A stretch of 64,000 nucleotides of DNA, taken from the NCBI GenBank assembly GCA_030123565.1, contig CP126122.1, positions 1 to 64,000 on the forward strand. Reading direction: 5' to 3'. Position numbers and translations under genes: made by a program. The notes below the pieces were generated by a model. That model had not been told where the DNA came from. It saw nothing but the letters and a program-made list of their open reading frames with translations, and did no database searches. The DNA is from Nitrospira sp. (GTDB lineage: Bacteria > Nitrospirota > Nitrospiria > Nitrospirales > Nitrospiraceae). Shown here in pieces: positions 27,495 to 36,444 of this stretch (positions are counted from its first letter, which is position 1; every line of letters begins with the position of its first letter).

Positions 27495-28034
27495 ATGCGA
27501 GGGCGGAGACCAATCGGCAGGAAGACCGCCCGGCAACTCGCCGGCATTTGTGGCCTGATCGGGGCACTCTTCATACCGGCGATCCTGTTTGCGAGCCACG
27601 CCGCCGACCATCGGTTCACGGTCGAAGGGTTCGTGTGCGGTAAAGACGGCCGTGCCAACGCGAAGGCCGAGGTTCTGGTTAAGGATACGAGGGTCACGGT
27701 CGGTCAGACCGTCACGACGGATGACGATGGGTACTATAAAGTCACCCTCCATCTGCACAATGACAATGTAGGCGATCCGCTGCTGGTCGAAGCCGGAGGG
27801 GAGCAGCGAAATCTCAAGATCCAATTCGACCCGAATGATCTGGAGACGGAGCGTAAGCTTCGAGTCGATATCGGGAGTGGGTGTGAGCGCGATCTCGGTC
27901 CTCCGCAGTGGTTGGTGTATGGGCTCGGCGTCGCGGCTGTTGCTATTGTGGGATTGATTGGGCTAAAGATCTCCCGCAAGCGGATGCGTGATGAGCAACG
28001 GCGAAGGAAGGGGCAGGGGAAGCGGCAGAAATAG
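27495..28034 (+). CDS. exported protein with carboxypeptidase-regulatory-like domain and C-terminal anchor
   Basis: The 179-residue product has a signal peptide (LAGICGLIGALFIPAILFASHA), an Ig-like carboxypeptidase-regulatory fold (VEGFVCGKDGRANAKAEVLVKD, then TTDDDGYYKVTLHLH) and one C-terminal helix with a basic cytoplasmic tail (LKISRKRMRDEQRRRKG). The ATG at 27495 puts the signal peptide at the start; a frame open to 27357 is longer. It lies just upstream of the respiratory cluster but a terminator separates them, so a role in that complex is only suggested by position. Confidence 0.65.
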   Translation: MRGRRPIGRKTARQLAGICGLIGALFIPAILFASHAADHRFTVEGFVCGKDGRANAKAEVLVKDTRVTVGQTVTTDDDGYYKVTLHLHNDNVGDPLLVEAGGEQRNLKIQFDPNDLETERKLRVDIGSGCERDLGPPQWLVYGLGVAAVAIVGLIGLKISRKRMRDEQRRRKGQGKRQK

Positions 28035-28126
28035 GGCACGGTCCGTGGGGCATTGTTCCTCGCCGGATCGAATAGGATGACGTGGGCGGGGAAGTCCAAA
28101 CGTGACCTCGTTGTATTGTGAGTCTT

Positions 28127-28178
28127 GACGCTTTTGCTGGAGCTGCTTTCTGAGCTTCAGGGAAGCGTCCTTTTTTTT
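28127..28178 (+). terminator. Rho-independent terminator
   Basis: A strong hairpin with outer stem GACGCTT/AAGCGTC (28127-28133, 28163-28169) and an inner stem CTGGAGCT/AGCTTCAG, followed by CTTTTTTTT. It would end the transcript of the gene at 27495-28034 and insulate the respiratory cluster starting at 28246. Confidence 0.8.
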
Positions 28179-28245
28179 CCGTCAAGGGCAATGGTGGCGA
28201 CGTTTGAGCAAGCGTCGGCATTCAGAAAGGAGCGGGAATTTTTCT

Positions 28246-28797
28246 ATGAAACAGGCAGGCATGAATAGATTAGCTGTGGTGGCCGGCATCATCGGGTTTG
28301 GGTTGGCCGTGGTGGGATGTGGTGGTGAAGGGGGAGGTGAAGGGCCGGTCGTTCCTCCACCGCCGGCGCCAGCGGAGTATGCCGATAAGCATATGCCTGC
28401 CGGATGGTGGGCGGACCCCAAGATTATCGAAGAGGGTCGCGAGCTGTATATCGGGGGGAAAAACCCCGATGTGAATTGTGCGAGTTGTCACGGCAAGGAT
28501 GGAAAGCCGGTCAAGGCCGGAGCGCGGGATTTTCGAAACGCCGACCGGATGAAGATGTATTCCGATTCGGTCTGGTTCTGGCGCATTTCCGAAGGCGTTC
28601 CCAATACCAAGATGAAGCCCTGGAAGAGCAAGTTGTCCGAAGAGGACCGTTGGAAGATCATGGCGTTCGAGCGGACGTTCGGTTTGTCCGGGAAGGGCTG
28701 GGATCCCGCCAAAAAAGATTGGGTTCCTGCTGACCAAGTCAAGTCGGCTGCGGTACCGAGTGGCGTGCAGACCGCGCAGGCTGAGACGGGCAAGTAA
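28246..28797 (+). CDS. monohaem c-type cytochrome lipoprotein
   Basis: The 183-residue product has a lipoprotein signal (RLAVVAGIIGFGLAVVGC) with Cys near residue 25 followed by a Gly-rich linker. A single c-haem site CASCHGKDG is present in a short cytochrome c domain ending with the distal Met/Trp region (MKPWKSKLSEEDRWKIM). The ATG at 28246 has AAAGGAG upstream. It is the first gene of the respiratory cluster (28246-39700) and would be held on the periplasmic side of a membrane as an electron carrier to or from the complex. Confidence 0.88.
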   Translation: MKQAGMNRLAVVAGIIGFGLAVVGCGGEGGGEGPVVPPPPAPAEYADKHMPAGWWADPKIIEEGRELYIGGKNPDVNCASCHGKDGKPVKAGARDFRNADRMKMYSDSVWFWRISEGVPNTKMKPWKSKLSEEDRWKIMAFERTFGLSGKGWDPAKKDWVPADQVKSAAVPSGVQTAQAETGK

Positions 28798-28839
28798 GGC
28801 ACACCTACCGGTCACGATGAGGAGGAGCGGCGAGACATC

Positions 28840-30543
28840 ATGAAAATCTGGCAGCGCTGTTTAATGGCTATGTTCGCGCTTGTGGCGATATTGGGAGGTG
28901 TCGCGTATGCGCAGGCTCCCAGTGCGCCCCCCGTGGAGTTCCCCTATACCGGGAATCGCACGGCGGTATGGATCGTCGCTCAACTCCACATCCTCTTTGC
29001 GGGATTCATCCTCGGGGCTCCGATTTTCGTCGTGATTTCAGAATGGCTGGGGTATCGGAAGCAGGACCCGCGTTACGACAGGCTGGCGAAAGAGGTCACC
29101 AAGGTGACGGTCATTCTCTATAGCATGACCGCGTTGACCGGCGGCCTGTTCATCTTCGTGTTGCTGGCGACCTATCCGCAATTCACCACCTGGTTGATCA
29201 ATCACTTTTTCCTGATTTTCGCTGTCGTATATCCCTTATTGTTCATTGCGGAAACCATCATTCTATACATGTATTTTTATACGTGGGATGCATGGAAGGG
29301 AGAGAAGAAGGGGCGCCACATTGCCTTGGGTGTCTTGTTGAACCTGATCGGAACGATCACGTTGTTCGTGATCGACGGACCGACGTCCTTCATGAACACG
29401 CCGGTGAAGGCTGAGGGCGTGTCGCCGGCTGATTTTCTGGCCAGCGCGTCCTTGTGGGACAAGATTTTCAATTACAGTTGGATTCCGATGAACCTCCACC
29501 GCCTCGTCGGGAACGTGACGTTCGGCGGATTCGTCGCCGGGCTGATTGCTGCCTATATGTTCTTGGGCGCCAAGAAGGACGAAGAGCAAGCCTATTACGA
29601 TTGGATGGGTTTTGTCGGCAACATGATCGGTGTCGGAGCGCTGTTGTTCCTGCCGTTCATGGGGTACCTATACGCGTACGAACTGTGCGATTACGATGCC
29701 TCGATTTGCCCCTACATGATGGCCGACCAGCTGTCGATGTTCTTTGAAATGCAGGGGGCCATGATCGGTTTGATCTTCCTGGCCAGTAATTATTACATTT
29801 GGCTGAGCATGAAGCGGATCGAAGGGGTCGAGCGCGTCCGCATGACCGTGATCGCCCCGATCGTGATGGTGCTGCTGCCTGTCGTCATGACGAAGGTTCT
29901 CACGGACTACCCGGTGCCAGACGCGACGTCGCTGGCCTTTCTGTTGCCGTTGCTGTTGGCTCCGGTGATTCTCGGCCGATTCATTCCATTGACCGTTTCC
30001 TCCAGTACGGTCATCAAGGTCGGCTTCCTGATGATCGTTGTCGGGAATGCCATCTGGATGACGCCGCATGGATTCGTGCCGACCGGCGCCAAGCTGGTTG
30101 CGGAGTTGGAATTGCCGTCCGATTGGAACTTCCTCGCGCTCATGCCGGCGAAAAATTCGGCGGCCTTCACCCTGGTCTTCGTGACCGTCGTGAACTACGT
30201 CATCTACAATCGAGCCGTTTCGCAGGGCACGATCATCTGGGGGCGCATCGACTTCGTTTCTCAATTCGTGCTGGTCTTTCTAGCCTTCAGTATGATCTGG
30301 ACGATGGGTCTCATGGGCGGGATTCGGTCAATGCTGCGAAAATATTTCCATACCTACAACTTGTTGCCTGATTTCACCGCCGAATCCTTTACCCCCACGC
30401 TGGCCTACTCGGCTTGGTGGATTACGGGTATCAGTATCGTGTTCTTCTCCATCGTCAGCTTCGCTATTATCGTGACTTTGCGTGCGGTGCCGTCGAAGGA
30501 TCATGGGCATGAAGGAAGTCCCGTGCCGGCGGGAGCCAAGTGA
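28840..30543 (+). CDS. CydA-like membrane haem protein (bd-type oxidase subunit I relative)
   Basis: The 567-residue protein starts with a signal-like segment (LVAILGGVAYAQA) and then has about 12-14 membrane helices. CydA landmarks are visible: a His in QLHILFAGFILGAPIF (His51), a Glu in FIAETIILYMYFYTWD (Glu138), and a His in NLHRLVGNVTFGGF (His220), at the places of CydA His19, Glu99 and His186. The CydA GRQPW signature is replaced by WMTPHGF, and no CydB gene is near. It is a divergent bd-like subunit, as known for Nitrospira. Whether it reduces oxygen or handles quinone is not settled by sequence. Confidence 0.8.
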   Translation: MKIWQRCLMAMFALVAILGGVAYAQAPSAPPVEFPYTGNRTAVWIVAQLHILFAGFILGAPIFVVISEWLGYRKQDPRYDRLAKEVTKVTVILYSMTALTGGLFIFVLLATYPQFTTWLINHFFLIFAVVYPLLFIAETIILYMYFYTWDAWKGEKKGRHIALGVLLNLIGTITLFVIDGPTSFMNTPVKAEGVSPADFLASASLWDKIFNYSWIPMNLHRLVGNVTFGGFVAGLIAAYMFLGAKKDEEQAYYDWMGFVGNMIGVGALLFLPFMGYLYAYELCDYDASICPYMMADQLSMFFEMQGAMIGLIFLASNYYIWLSMKRIEGVERVRMTVIAPIVMVLLPVVMTKVLTDYPVPDATSLAFLLPLLLAPVILGRFIPLTVSSSTVIKVGFLMIVVGNAIWMTPHGFVPTGAKLVAELELPSDWNFLALMPAKNSAAFTLVFVTVVNYVIYNRAVSQGTIIWGRIDFVSQFVLVFLAFSMIWTMGLMGGIRSMLRKYFHTYNLLPDFTAESFTPTLAYSAWWITGISIVFFSIVSFAIIVTLRAVPSKDHGHEGSPVPAGAK

Positions 30544-30569
30544 CGAGACCTGAATAACGAGGGGCATTC

Positions 30570-31376
30570 ATGGGAAACGTGATCAAGAAGTCGATAGTGG
30601 GAATCGTGGTCGGTGGGATTCTGTTCGGTGCCACTAACGCGCTGGGCTTTCCGTTCGTGTTCCAGGCGTTGTTCTTTGGTTACGCGATTCTTGGAGCCCT
30701 TGTGTTCATTGTTCTCGACCTTCCTGCGGTCAAGCCGTTCGGCGGCGCAAAGGCCGTCGGAGCCCTCATCGTGTTCTATGTCATCCTTTCAGTCGCCTAC
30801 ATTGCCGGCGGGGCGATGTGGCCGCAATTCGATCCGGAAGACGAGAAGGGAAAGATCGACAAGATTCTGAAGCCGAAGCGCGAACACTTCGAAGCCGGCA
30901 AGGTGGAAGTCCTGTTGCAGCGCGCCAAGGCGCTGGATGAAAAAGCGAAGGAGTTGACCGCTCGATTGCAGGCACTGGGCGCGGCGCAAGCCCCTGCCGA
31001 CCAAAAGGCCGGCGGCGGCAGCGCACCGACCGCGACGACCGCTGCGGCGACCGGGGACGTTGCCAAGTTGGGCGAGGAACAATGGCAACTTCAGGAATGC
31101 TACAACTGTCACAAGCTGAAAGGCGAAGGCGGGAAGAAGCGTGGTCCTGAGTTGGACAATATCGGAAATCTCCTGACGGCTGAAGAAATCGCGACAAAGA
31201 TTCTCGATCCCAAGAGCTATAAGGCTGAGGGATTCGAAAAGGAGTACGAAAAGGGAAAGATGCCCGATAAGTACAAGGACCTGATGGAGCCGAGCGAAGT
31301 GCAGGCATTGGCGGTCTGGCTGGCCGGCTACAAAAATGCTTCGGTCAATACACCGAAGCCGATCAAGATGAAGTGA
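30570..31376 (+). CDS. membrane-anchored monohaem cytochrome c
   Basis: The 268-residue protein has three N-terminal membrane helices (to about residue 90), a helical Ala/Lys-rich linker and a cytochrome c domain with one haem site (CYNCHKLKGEGGKKRGPEL) and a later Met ligand region (GKMPDKYKDLM). Its stop overlaps the GTG of the Rieske gene (GTGA at 31373-31376). It probably passes electrons between the Rieske/cytochrome b module and another haem protein of the same cluster. Confidence 0.88.
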   Translation: MGNVIKKSIVGIVVGGILFGATNALGFPFVFQALFFGYAILGALVFIVLDLPAVKPFGGAKAVGALIVFYVILSVAYIAGGAMWPQFDPEDEKGKIDKILKPKREHFEAGKVEVLLQRAKALDEKAKELTARLQALGAAQAPADQKAGGGSAPTATTAAATGDVAKLGEEQWQLQECYNCHKLKGEGGKKRGPELDNIGNLLTAEEIATKILDPKSYKAEGFEKEYEKGKMPDKYKDLMEPSEVQALAVWLAGYKNASVNTPKPIKMK

Positions 31377-32320
31377 GCGCCATGCAGCCAAAACTGAAAT
31401 CCAAAGTTCGTTGTTCAGACGGTGAAGTCGGGGAAGTACGCCGGGTCATCGTGGACCCGTTGTCTCACGAAATCAGCCACATCGTGGTGGGTGGCGACGG
31501 GGCGGGATCGGTCGAGCGCCAGGTCCCCATGGGACAGGTTCAGGGTGTGACGGACGAGGTGGTGACGCTTCGTGGTTCGTCGGCGGAGTATGCCTCATTG
31601 CCGGCCTTCAAGCGCGACGATTACGTCACGACGCACGAGGTGGAAATCGCCCACCTCGAGGAGAAGATCCATGTGACGCCGGGCGAAGTGCTGGTCCCCT
31701 TTCCCGAATTGGAGCGCAGCGTCAAGCGCCGGACCTTCTTCGCCAACTTTACCCATGCGATCGGGTTCCTCATCGGTTTGCCGCTCGCGTTTCCCGTCTT
31801 GCGCTACCTCATGAAGCCGATGTATGCCCCGTTCGACAACCAGTGGTTGAAGATCGGCAATTCCGGAAAAATCAAGCAAGAGGATGTCGGCGTTCAGTAC
31901 AAGTACAAGCGTAGCGTCAAAGAAGCCTATATGCCGGAGCAGGAGATCGACAAGAACGTCTGGGTGTTGAAAGCGACGCCCAAGGTCTTGGAGAGCATTT
32001 ATCAGGGGAAGGATATGGAGTTCCGGGACGCCGATGGGAAACATATCTGGACTAATAAGAAGGATGTGCCGTACATCGTGTATTCCGGCAAGTGTCCGCA
32101 TCTCGGCTGCGGGTTTAAATGGCGAACACACAAGACGCTGGGACAGGTCTTTCTTTGCCCCTGTCACTTGAGCATTTACGACGCCGCCGGCAAGGTCTTG
32201 GATGGGCCGGCTCCGCGTGCGCTGGATCCGCTCCCGATTAAGGTCGCCCCCGACGGGGAAATCACCATCATCGATATGGAATTCAAGGCGGGCACGAAGG
32301 CCCAGGTTCGGATTGTCTAA
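31373..32320 (+). CDS. Rieske 2Fe-2S protein fused to an N-terminal PRC-barrel-like domain
   Basis: The 315-residue protein has three parts. Residues about 7-80 look like a PRC-barrel (VRCSDGEVGEVRRVIVDPLS...HIVVGG). Residues about 125-147 form a membrane helix (FTHAIGFLIGLPLAFPVLRYL). The C-terminal Rieske domain holds CPHLGC and CPCHLSIYD, giving the two Cys and two His cluster ligands. An N-terminal PRC-like domain ahead of the anchor is not usual for bc-complex Rieske proteins (compare the plain one at 49812). GTG at 31373 overlaps the upstream stop; ATG at 31382 is an alternative start. The next gene begins directly after the stop. Confidence 0.88.
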   Translation: MSAMQPKLKSKVRCSDGEVGEVRRVIVDPLSHEISHIVVGGDGAGSVERQVPMGQVQGVTDEVVTLRGSSAEYASLPAFKRDDYVTTHEVEIAHLEEKIHVTPGEVLVPFPELERSVKRRTFFANFTHAIGFLIGLPLAFPVLRYLMKPMYAPFDNQWLKIGNSGKIKQEDVGVQYKYKRSVKEAYMPEQEIDKNVWVLKATPKVLESIYQGKDMEFRDADGKHIWTNKKDVPYIVYSGKCPHLGCGFKWRTHKTLGQVFLCPCHLSIYDAAGKVLDGPAPRALDPLPIKVAPDGEITIIDMEFKAGTKAQVRIV

Positions 32321-33436
32321 ATGGAAACGACTACGCAGCCGACAAGCTCCCAGCCCTCAGCGATCGAAAAAGTCTTAGCCTTTGTCGATGAGCGTGTGGG
32401 GCTCAAGACCCTCCAGGCCAAGATGCTCAACGAACCGGTCCCAGGCGGGTCGCGCTGGGCCTATGTTTTCGGCTCCGTCCTGCTCTTTATCTTCATCATG
32501 CAGGCGGTCACAGGCATCTTGTTGATGTTCTATTACGTTCCGACCGCCGACCATGCCTATGCCAGTACACAGTACATCATCCATACAGTGGACTATGGCT
32601 GGTTTTTGTTGGGGTACCATTTTTGGGGCTCCACGGCCATGGTCGTGTGCGTCTTCGCGCATATGTCCCAGGTCTTTCTCTGGGGAGCCTATAAGAAGCC
32701 ACGCGAATTGGTTTGGTTGGTGGGGTTGGCGCTTTTCGGGATCGTCATGGGATTCGGGTTTACCGGGTACCTGCTTCCCTGGGATCAACGGGCCTATTGG
32801 GCCACGACGGTCGGTGTCGAGATCATGGACAAGACGCCCCTCGTCGGAGATTTTATGGCTCGGTTCCTCAAGGGTGGTGCGACACCAGGCCAGATGACGC
32901 TGAGTCGCTTCTTTGTGATCCATGTGATGGTGCTGCCGGCCGCGCTGATGGGCCTGGCAGGCCTGCACGTATTCTTATTTCGCAAGGCTGGCCCGGCCGG
33001 ACCGTTTCGCGGCGGCGTCGAGGAAATTAAGGCCAAGACCGATTATTTTTTTCCGCGTCAAATTTGGAAAGACATCGTCGGCATGGTCCTGGTGTTTCTT
33101 ACCATTTGCAGCTTGGCCGTGTGGGAACCGGTGGTCCTGCTCGAAGAGGCGGCCCCGGACCCCGGAGACTACCATCCTGAACCGGAATGGTATTTCCTCT
33201 TTCTGTTCCAACTCCTGCGCCTGAAGGTCTTTGCCGGAGAATTCGGACAGTTCCTGGGCGCCATCGCCTTGCCCGGTGCGTTCATGGCGCTCCTGGCGGC
33301 ATTGCCCTTCATCGATCGCGACCCGGAACGGAATATCTTCAAACGGCCGATCGCCTTGATCGGATGGATCGTGGTCATGGCGACCATATTGATTTTCACC
33401 GTGGCGGCCATCATTAACCGCGAATTTCTCGAATAG
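32321..33436 (+). CDS. cytochrome b of bc/b6f-type complex
   Basis: The 371-residue protein combines the N- and C-terminal cytochrome b domains with about eight membrane helices. Haem b ligands are His100/His114 (13 residues between) and His201/His216 (14 between, the b6f-like spacing). The quinol-site PEWY motif is at about residue 288 (HPEPEWYFLF). With the Rieske protein encoded immediately upstream it forms a quinol-oxidising core in the inner membrane. No cytochrome c1 or f gene is linked; the small cytochromes c of the cluster could take its place. Confidence 0.92.
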   Translation: METTTQPTSSQPSAIEKVLAFVDERVGLKTLQAKMLNEPVPGGSRWAYVFGSVLLFIFIMQAVTGILLMFYYVPTADHAYASTQYIIHTVDYGWFLLGYHFWGSTAMVVCVFAHMSQVFLWGAYKKPRELVWLVGLALFGIVMGFGFTGYLLPWDQRAYWATTVGVEIMDKTPLVGDFMARFLKGGATPGQMTLSRFFVIHVMVLPAALMGLAGLHVFLFRKAGPAGPFRGGVEEIKAKTDYFFPRQIWKDIVGMVLVFLTICSLAVWEPVVLLEEAAPDPGDYHPEPEWYFLFLFQLLRLKVFAGEFGQFLGAIALPGAFMALLAALPFIDRDPERNIFKRPIALIGWIVVMATILIFTVAAIINREFLE

Positions 33437-33454
33437 GCGGAGGGTCTTGGGCAC

Positions 33455-34477
33455 ATGGCTGGTCGAGAGACGATGTCGGCATTCAAGTTGGGGCTGAGTA
33501 TCCTGTGGCCTGCCTGCTGGACCGCTTTGCCGATCAAGATGGCCTTTGCCCTATTATTCATGGCAATGGGCTCCATCCATCTTGAGACAACGCTCGGGAT
33601 TACATTTCTGATGCTGCTGATGAGTCCCGTCAGCGTCTTTGCGTTTTTCGTGATCTCACTTGGGGTGGGCTTCCATTTTGGAGAGGGCATCGGGCTTCCC
33701 CTGCTGTTCCTGCTCGCTATTCCTGTCGACATCTGGGCCTTGAATCTTGTGGCGAAGACGGTTTTTTTAGAGCGACTCCGCCTTGAGCCGCCTGATGGAC
33801 TCGGGCTCAGCCTCTGGAGCAGGTTTGCGATGGCCGGGGCTCTCTACCTTCCTCTCTTGTGGCTGATTGAAGGAGGGGCGACCGACCTGGCCCGTTCCAT
33901 CACCCAATCCATCCTGGACATGGAAACACTCAAACACCTGCCGGTGGCCGAACGGATCGGGCTGGACTTCACGGCTTGGGGCAGTGTTTCCCTGATCGTT
34001 CTGTTGATCCTGACCTACATCGGCCTCACGATTCTAGGGAAACTGGTGGAAGGGCGCGTTGCAACTGCCCAACCGGCCGGTGAGAGCTATCAAGGGTTGA
34101 TCTCGCGCTGGGACATGATTCGGGTGCCGGCCGATCAAAGCTTGATGTTGACGGCCTTTACGGGAGCGGGGGCCGTGCTGAGCATTCTGTTTTGGGCCGT
34201 CCTCCCGGTATCGACTCCCCACCCCCACGAATGTTGCAAACCTCCTGATGTGAAGGCGACAGCCCCCTTCGATGCGCAAAAGTCGCTCGCGAAGGGCGAG
34301 AAGACCTTCAAGGAAGTGGAATTGAAGATTGCGGCGCTTGAACAGAAGGCGGCCGAAGAGGAGAAAGACAAGGCAAAGGGCGGAAAAGGCAAAGCCGGTG
34401 TCAAAGAAAGCCCCGTCAAGAACGAGGGAGAAGCATCGCAGCCGGTAGCCGGAAAAATGGCGGGAAGCGGCAAATGA
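33455..34477 (+). CDS. unknown multi-spanning membrane protein with HPHECC motif
   Basis: The 340-residue protein has about seven hydrophobic helices, then right after the last one the motif HPHECCKPP (near residue 255), and finally a highly charged Lys/Glu/Gly tail (about residues 275-340). I do not recognise the family. Its place between cytochrome b and the second CydA-like gene, with a 4-base gap before the frame that leads into the CydA-like gene, argues for a structural or metal-handling subunit of the same complex. The His/Cys cluster could bind haem, copper or iron-sulphur, but this is a guess. Confidence 0.65.
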   Translation: MAGRETMSAFKLGLSILWPACWTALPIKMAFALLFMAMGSIHLETTLGITFLMLLMSPVSVFAFFVISLGVGFHFGEGIGLPLLFLLAIPVDIWALNLVAKTVFLERLRLEPPDGLGLSLWSRFAMAGALYLPLLWLIEGGATDLARSITQSILDMETLKHLPVAERIGLDFTAWGSVSLIVLLILTYIGLTILGKLVEGRVATAQPAGESYQGLISRWDMIRVPADQSLMLTAFTGAGAVLSILFWAVLPVSTPHPHECCKPPDVKATAPFDAQKSLAKGEKTFKEVELKIAALEQKAAEEEKDKAKGGKGKAGVKESPVKNEGEASQPVAGKMAGSGK

Positions 34478-34505
34478 CATCATGGCGAATGACGAGGTGA
34501 GAACA

Positions 34506-36365
34506 ATGGGGCACCAAGGTCGGGTCGTCACAAATCAGAGGCGTCAGCTTGCAGGTCTGGTGGCCTTGCTGGCCGGATGCGCCGCGTTGCTTGGGCTGGT
34601 TGGGGTTCCCGAATTGGCTTTGGCTCAGGAATCCGGTGCCGCACCGCAAACCGCCTATCGTGACGTTCCCTTTATGGGCAGTCGCAACATCGTCTGGGTC
34701 ATCGCCCAGCTCCATCTCCTGCTCGCCGGTTTCGTGTTGGGCGTGCCGATCTTTGCCTGGTTGTGCGAGATCGTCGGGTGGAAATCGGGGGACAAGCGGT
34801 ACGACAAGTTGGCGAAGGAGTTTACCAAGCTGTTGACCTCTTCGTACGCCACGACCGCCCTGTTCGGCGGTATCTTGTTGTTTCTTTTGATCGGCTTCTA
34901 TCCGAAGCTGATGGCCTATCTCACGGATGTCTTTTTCCCGTCCTTCCTCGTCTATTGCGCCTTGTTCCTCGTAGAGACCGCGACCCTCTACCTTTACTGG
35001 TATGGGTGGGATGCGATGGCGGAGGGCAACGGGAAGAAATTTCACATCTTCCTCGGTTTCCTGCTGAACGTCTTCGCCTTCTTCATCATGATCGTACCGA
35101 ACTCGTGGGCGACGTTCCAAGCCAGCCCGGTCGTCATCGCCGAGGGGACCGATTTTGAGCGCGCCTGGGCCGCAACATGGAATCCGACCTGGTGGCCGGT
35201 GAACATTCACCGGTTGATCGCCAACGTGGTGCTCGGCGGCTACATCTGCGGCGCCTACGCCGGTATCAGGTATCTCTCCGCGAAAAGCCAGGAGGAACGG
35301 TACCACTACGACTGGATGGGGTATGTCGGCAACTTCATCGGCGTGTTCGGTCTCCTGCCCCTGCCGTTCGCCGGTTATTGGCTGATGCGCGAAATTTATC
35401 AGTACAACCAGCAGATGGGCATCACGCTCATGGGCGGATTCCTGTCCTGGTTGTTCATCCTGCAAGCCATGTTGATCGGGGTGCTCTTCCTCGGGTCGAA
35501 CTATTATTTCTGGCTCGGCATCACCCATCGAATACCGGGGTCGGAAGGTCAATACCGCAAACCGATCATGGCGATGTTGATCATCCTCCTGTTGTGCCTC
35601 GCGGTCTGGATGACGCCGCACTCGCTCGTCGCCAGCCTGGAAGAAGCGCAAAAAATGGGAGGCACTCACCATCCCTTGCTGGGTGTGTTCGGCGTCATGT
35701 CGGCCAAGATGACCGTTTCCAACCTCATGGTGCTCGTGACGTTCATGAGCTTCATCATGTATTGGCGAGCGGGAAAGGTCGATACGGCCGGATGGGCGAA
35801 GGTGGCCAAAGCCGTCATGGGCGCGGTTCTCGCCCTGGCCGGCCTCGCGGTCATCGTCCTCGGTGTGTGGGGCTACTTCGTCCCGGCCATTATTCGCATC
35901 AACTACTTCTCCACCTCGCAGGTCGGCATCGTGATCTTCGTGATGCTGACGATCACGCCCCTGACCGCATTGCTGTTGAAAAGCGCGAAGACCACGACGG
36001 AAATGGTCTGGGGGAAAATGCCTCCGCGCGCCGGGTATTCGCTGGTGCTGAATGCGGTCATGGTCATTCTACTGATGACCCTGATGGGGTACGCTCGGTC
36101 CTCCTCGCGCGTGCATTGGCATGTGTACGGGGTCATGCGCGATTCGTCTCAATACGCCTTTTCCCCCGCACTCGGGTATGCCGCGGCGTTCATGGCCTTG
36201 AACACCTTCCTGTTCTGCATGTTGGTGGCCTTTATTTTCTGGGTGGCCACGATGGGAGACAAGGCGAAGGCGGCCGGCTCCAAAGGGCAAGTCGAGCCGG
36301 GAGGCATTCCGGCCATGGCGGGGGGAGCGCCGGCGCTCGATGAATCGGCAGCGCCCAAGTTATGA
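34506..36365 (+). CDS. second CydA-like membrane haem protein
   Basis: The 619-residue protein is a paralogue of the 28840-30543 gene: signal-like N-terminus (LVALLAGCAALLG...LALAQ), His70 in QLHLLLAGFVLGVPIF, Glu157 in LVETATLYLYWYGWDAM, His235 in NIHRLIANVVLGGY, and WMTPHSLV where CydA has GRQPW. It is about 50 residues longer, with extra C-terminal helices. The ATG at 34506 is preferred because GAGGTGA lies 6 bases before it; an ATG at 34482 is also in frame. The charged tail (about residues 590-619) is cytoplasmic or periplasmic. CydB is again absent. Confidence 0.8.
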   Translation: MGHQGRVVTNQRRQLAGLVALLAGCAALLGLVGVPELALAQESGAAPQTAYRDVPFMGSRNIVWVIAQLHLLLAGFVLGVPIFAWLCEIVGWKSGDKRYDKLAKEFTKLLTSSYATTALFGGILLFLLIGFYPKLMAYLTDVFFPSFLVYCALFLVETATLYLYWYGWDAMAEGNGKKFHIFLGFLLNVFAFFIMIVPNSWATFQASPVVIAEGTDFERAWAATWNPTWWPVNIHRLIANVVLGGYICGAYAGIRYLSAKSQEERYHYDWMGYVGNFIGVFGLLPLPFAGYWLMREIYQYNQQMGITLMGGFLSWLFILQAMLIGVLFLGSNYYFWLGITHRIPGSEGQYRKPIMAMLIILLLCLAVWMTPHSLVASLEEAQKMGGTHHPLLGVFGVMSAKMTVSNLMVLVTFMSFIMYWRAGKVDTAGWAKVAKAVMGAVLALAGLAVIVLGVWGYFVPAIIRINYFSTSQVGIVIFVMLTITPLTALLLKSAKTTTEMVWGKMPPRAGYSLVLNAVMVILLMTLMGYARSSSRVHWHVYGVMRDSSQYAFSPALGYAAAFMALNTFLFCMLVAFIFWVATMGDKAKAAGSKGQVEPGGIPAMAGGAPALDESAAPKL

Positions 36366-36425
36366 ATTCTGAATTCTGAGTTCTGAGTTTTGAGTGGAAC
36401 TCAGCACTCAGAACTCACCACTCAT
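36363..36425 (+). repeat. inverted heptamer array
   Basis: Five heptamers of type TGA(A/G)TTC run from 36363 to 36397, the first starting at the TGA stop codon of the upstream gene. Four more of the complementary type (AACTCAG, CACTCAG, AACTCAC, CACTCAT) follow to 36425. The two halves can pair as a long imperfect hairpin ahead of the cytochrome gene at 36445. Confidence 0.85.
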
Positions 36426-36444
36426 CACTACCTGAAGGGGCCCT

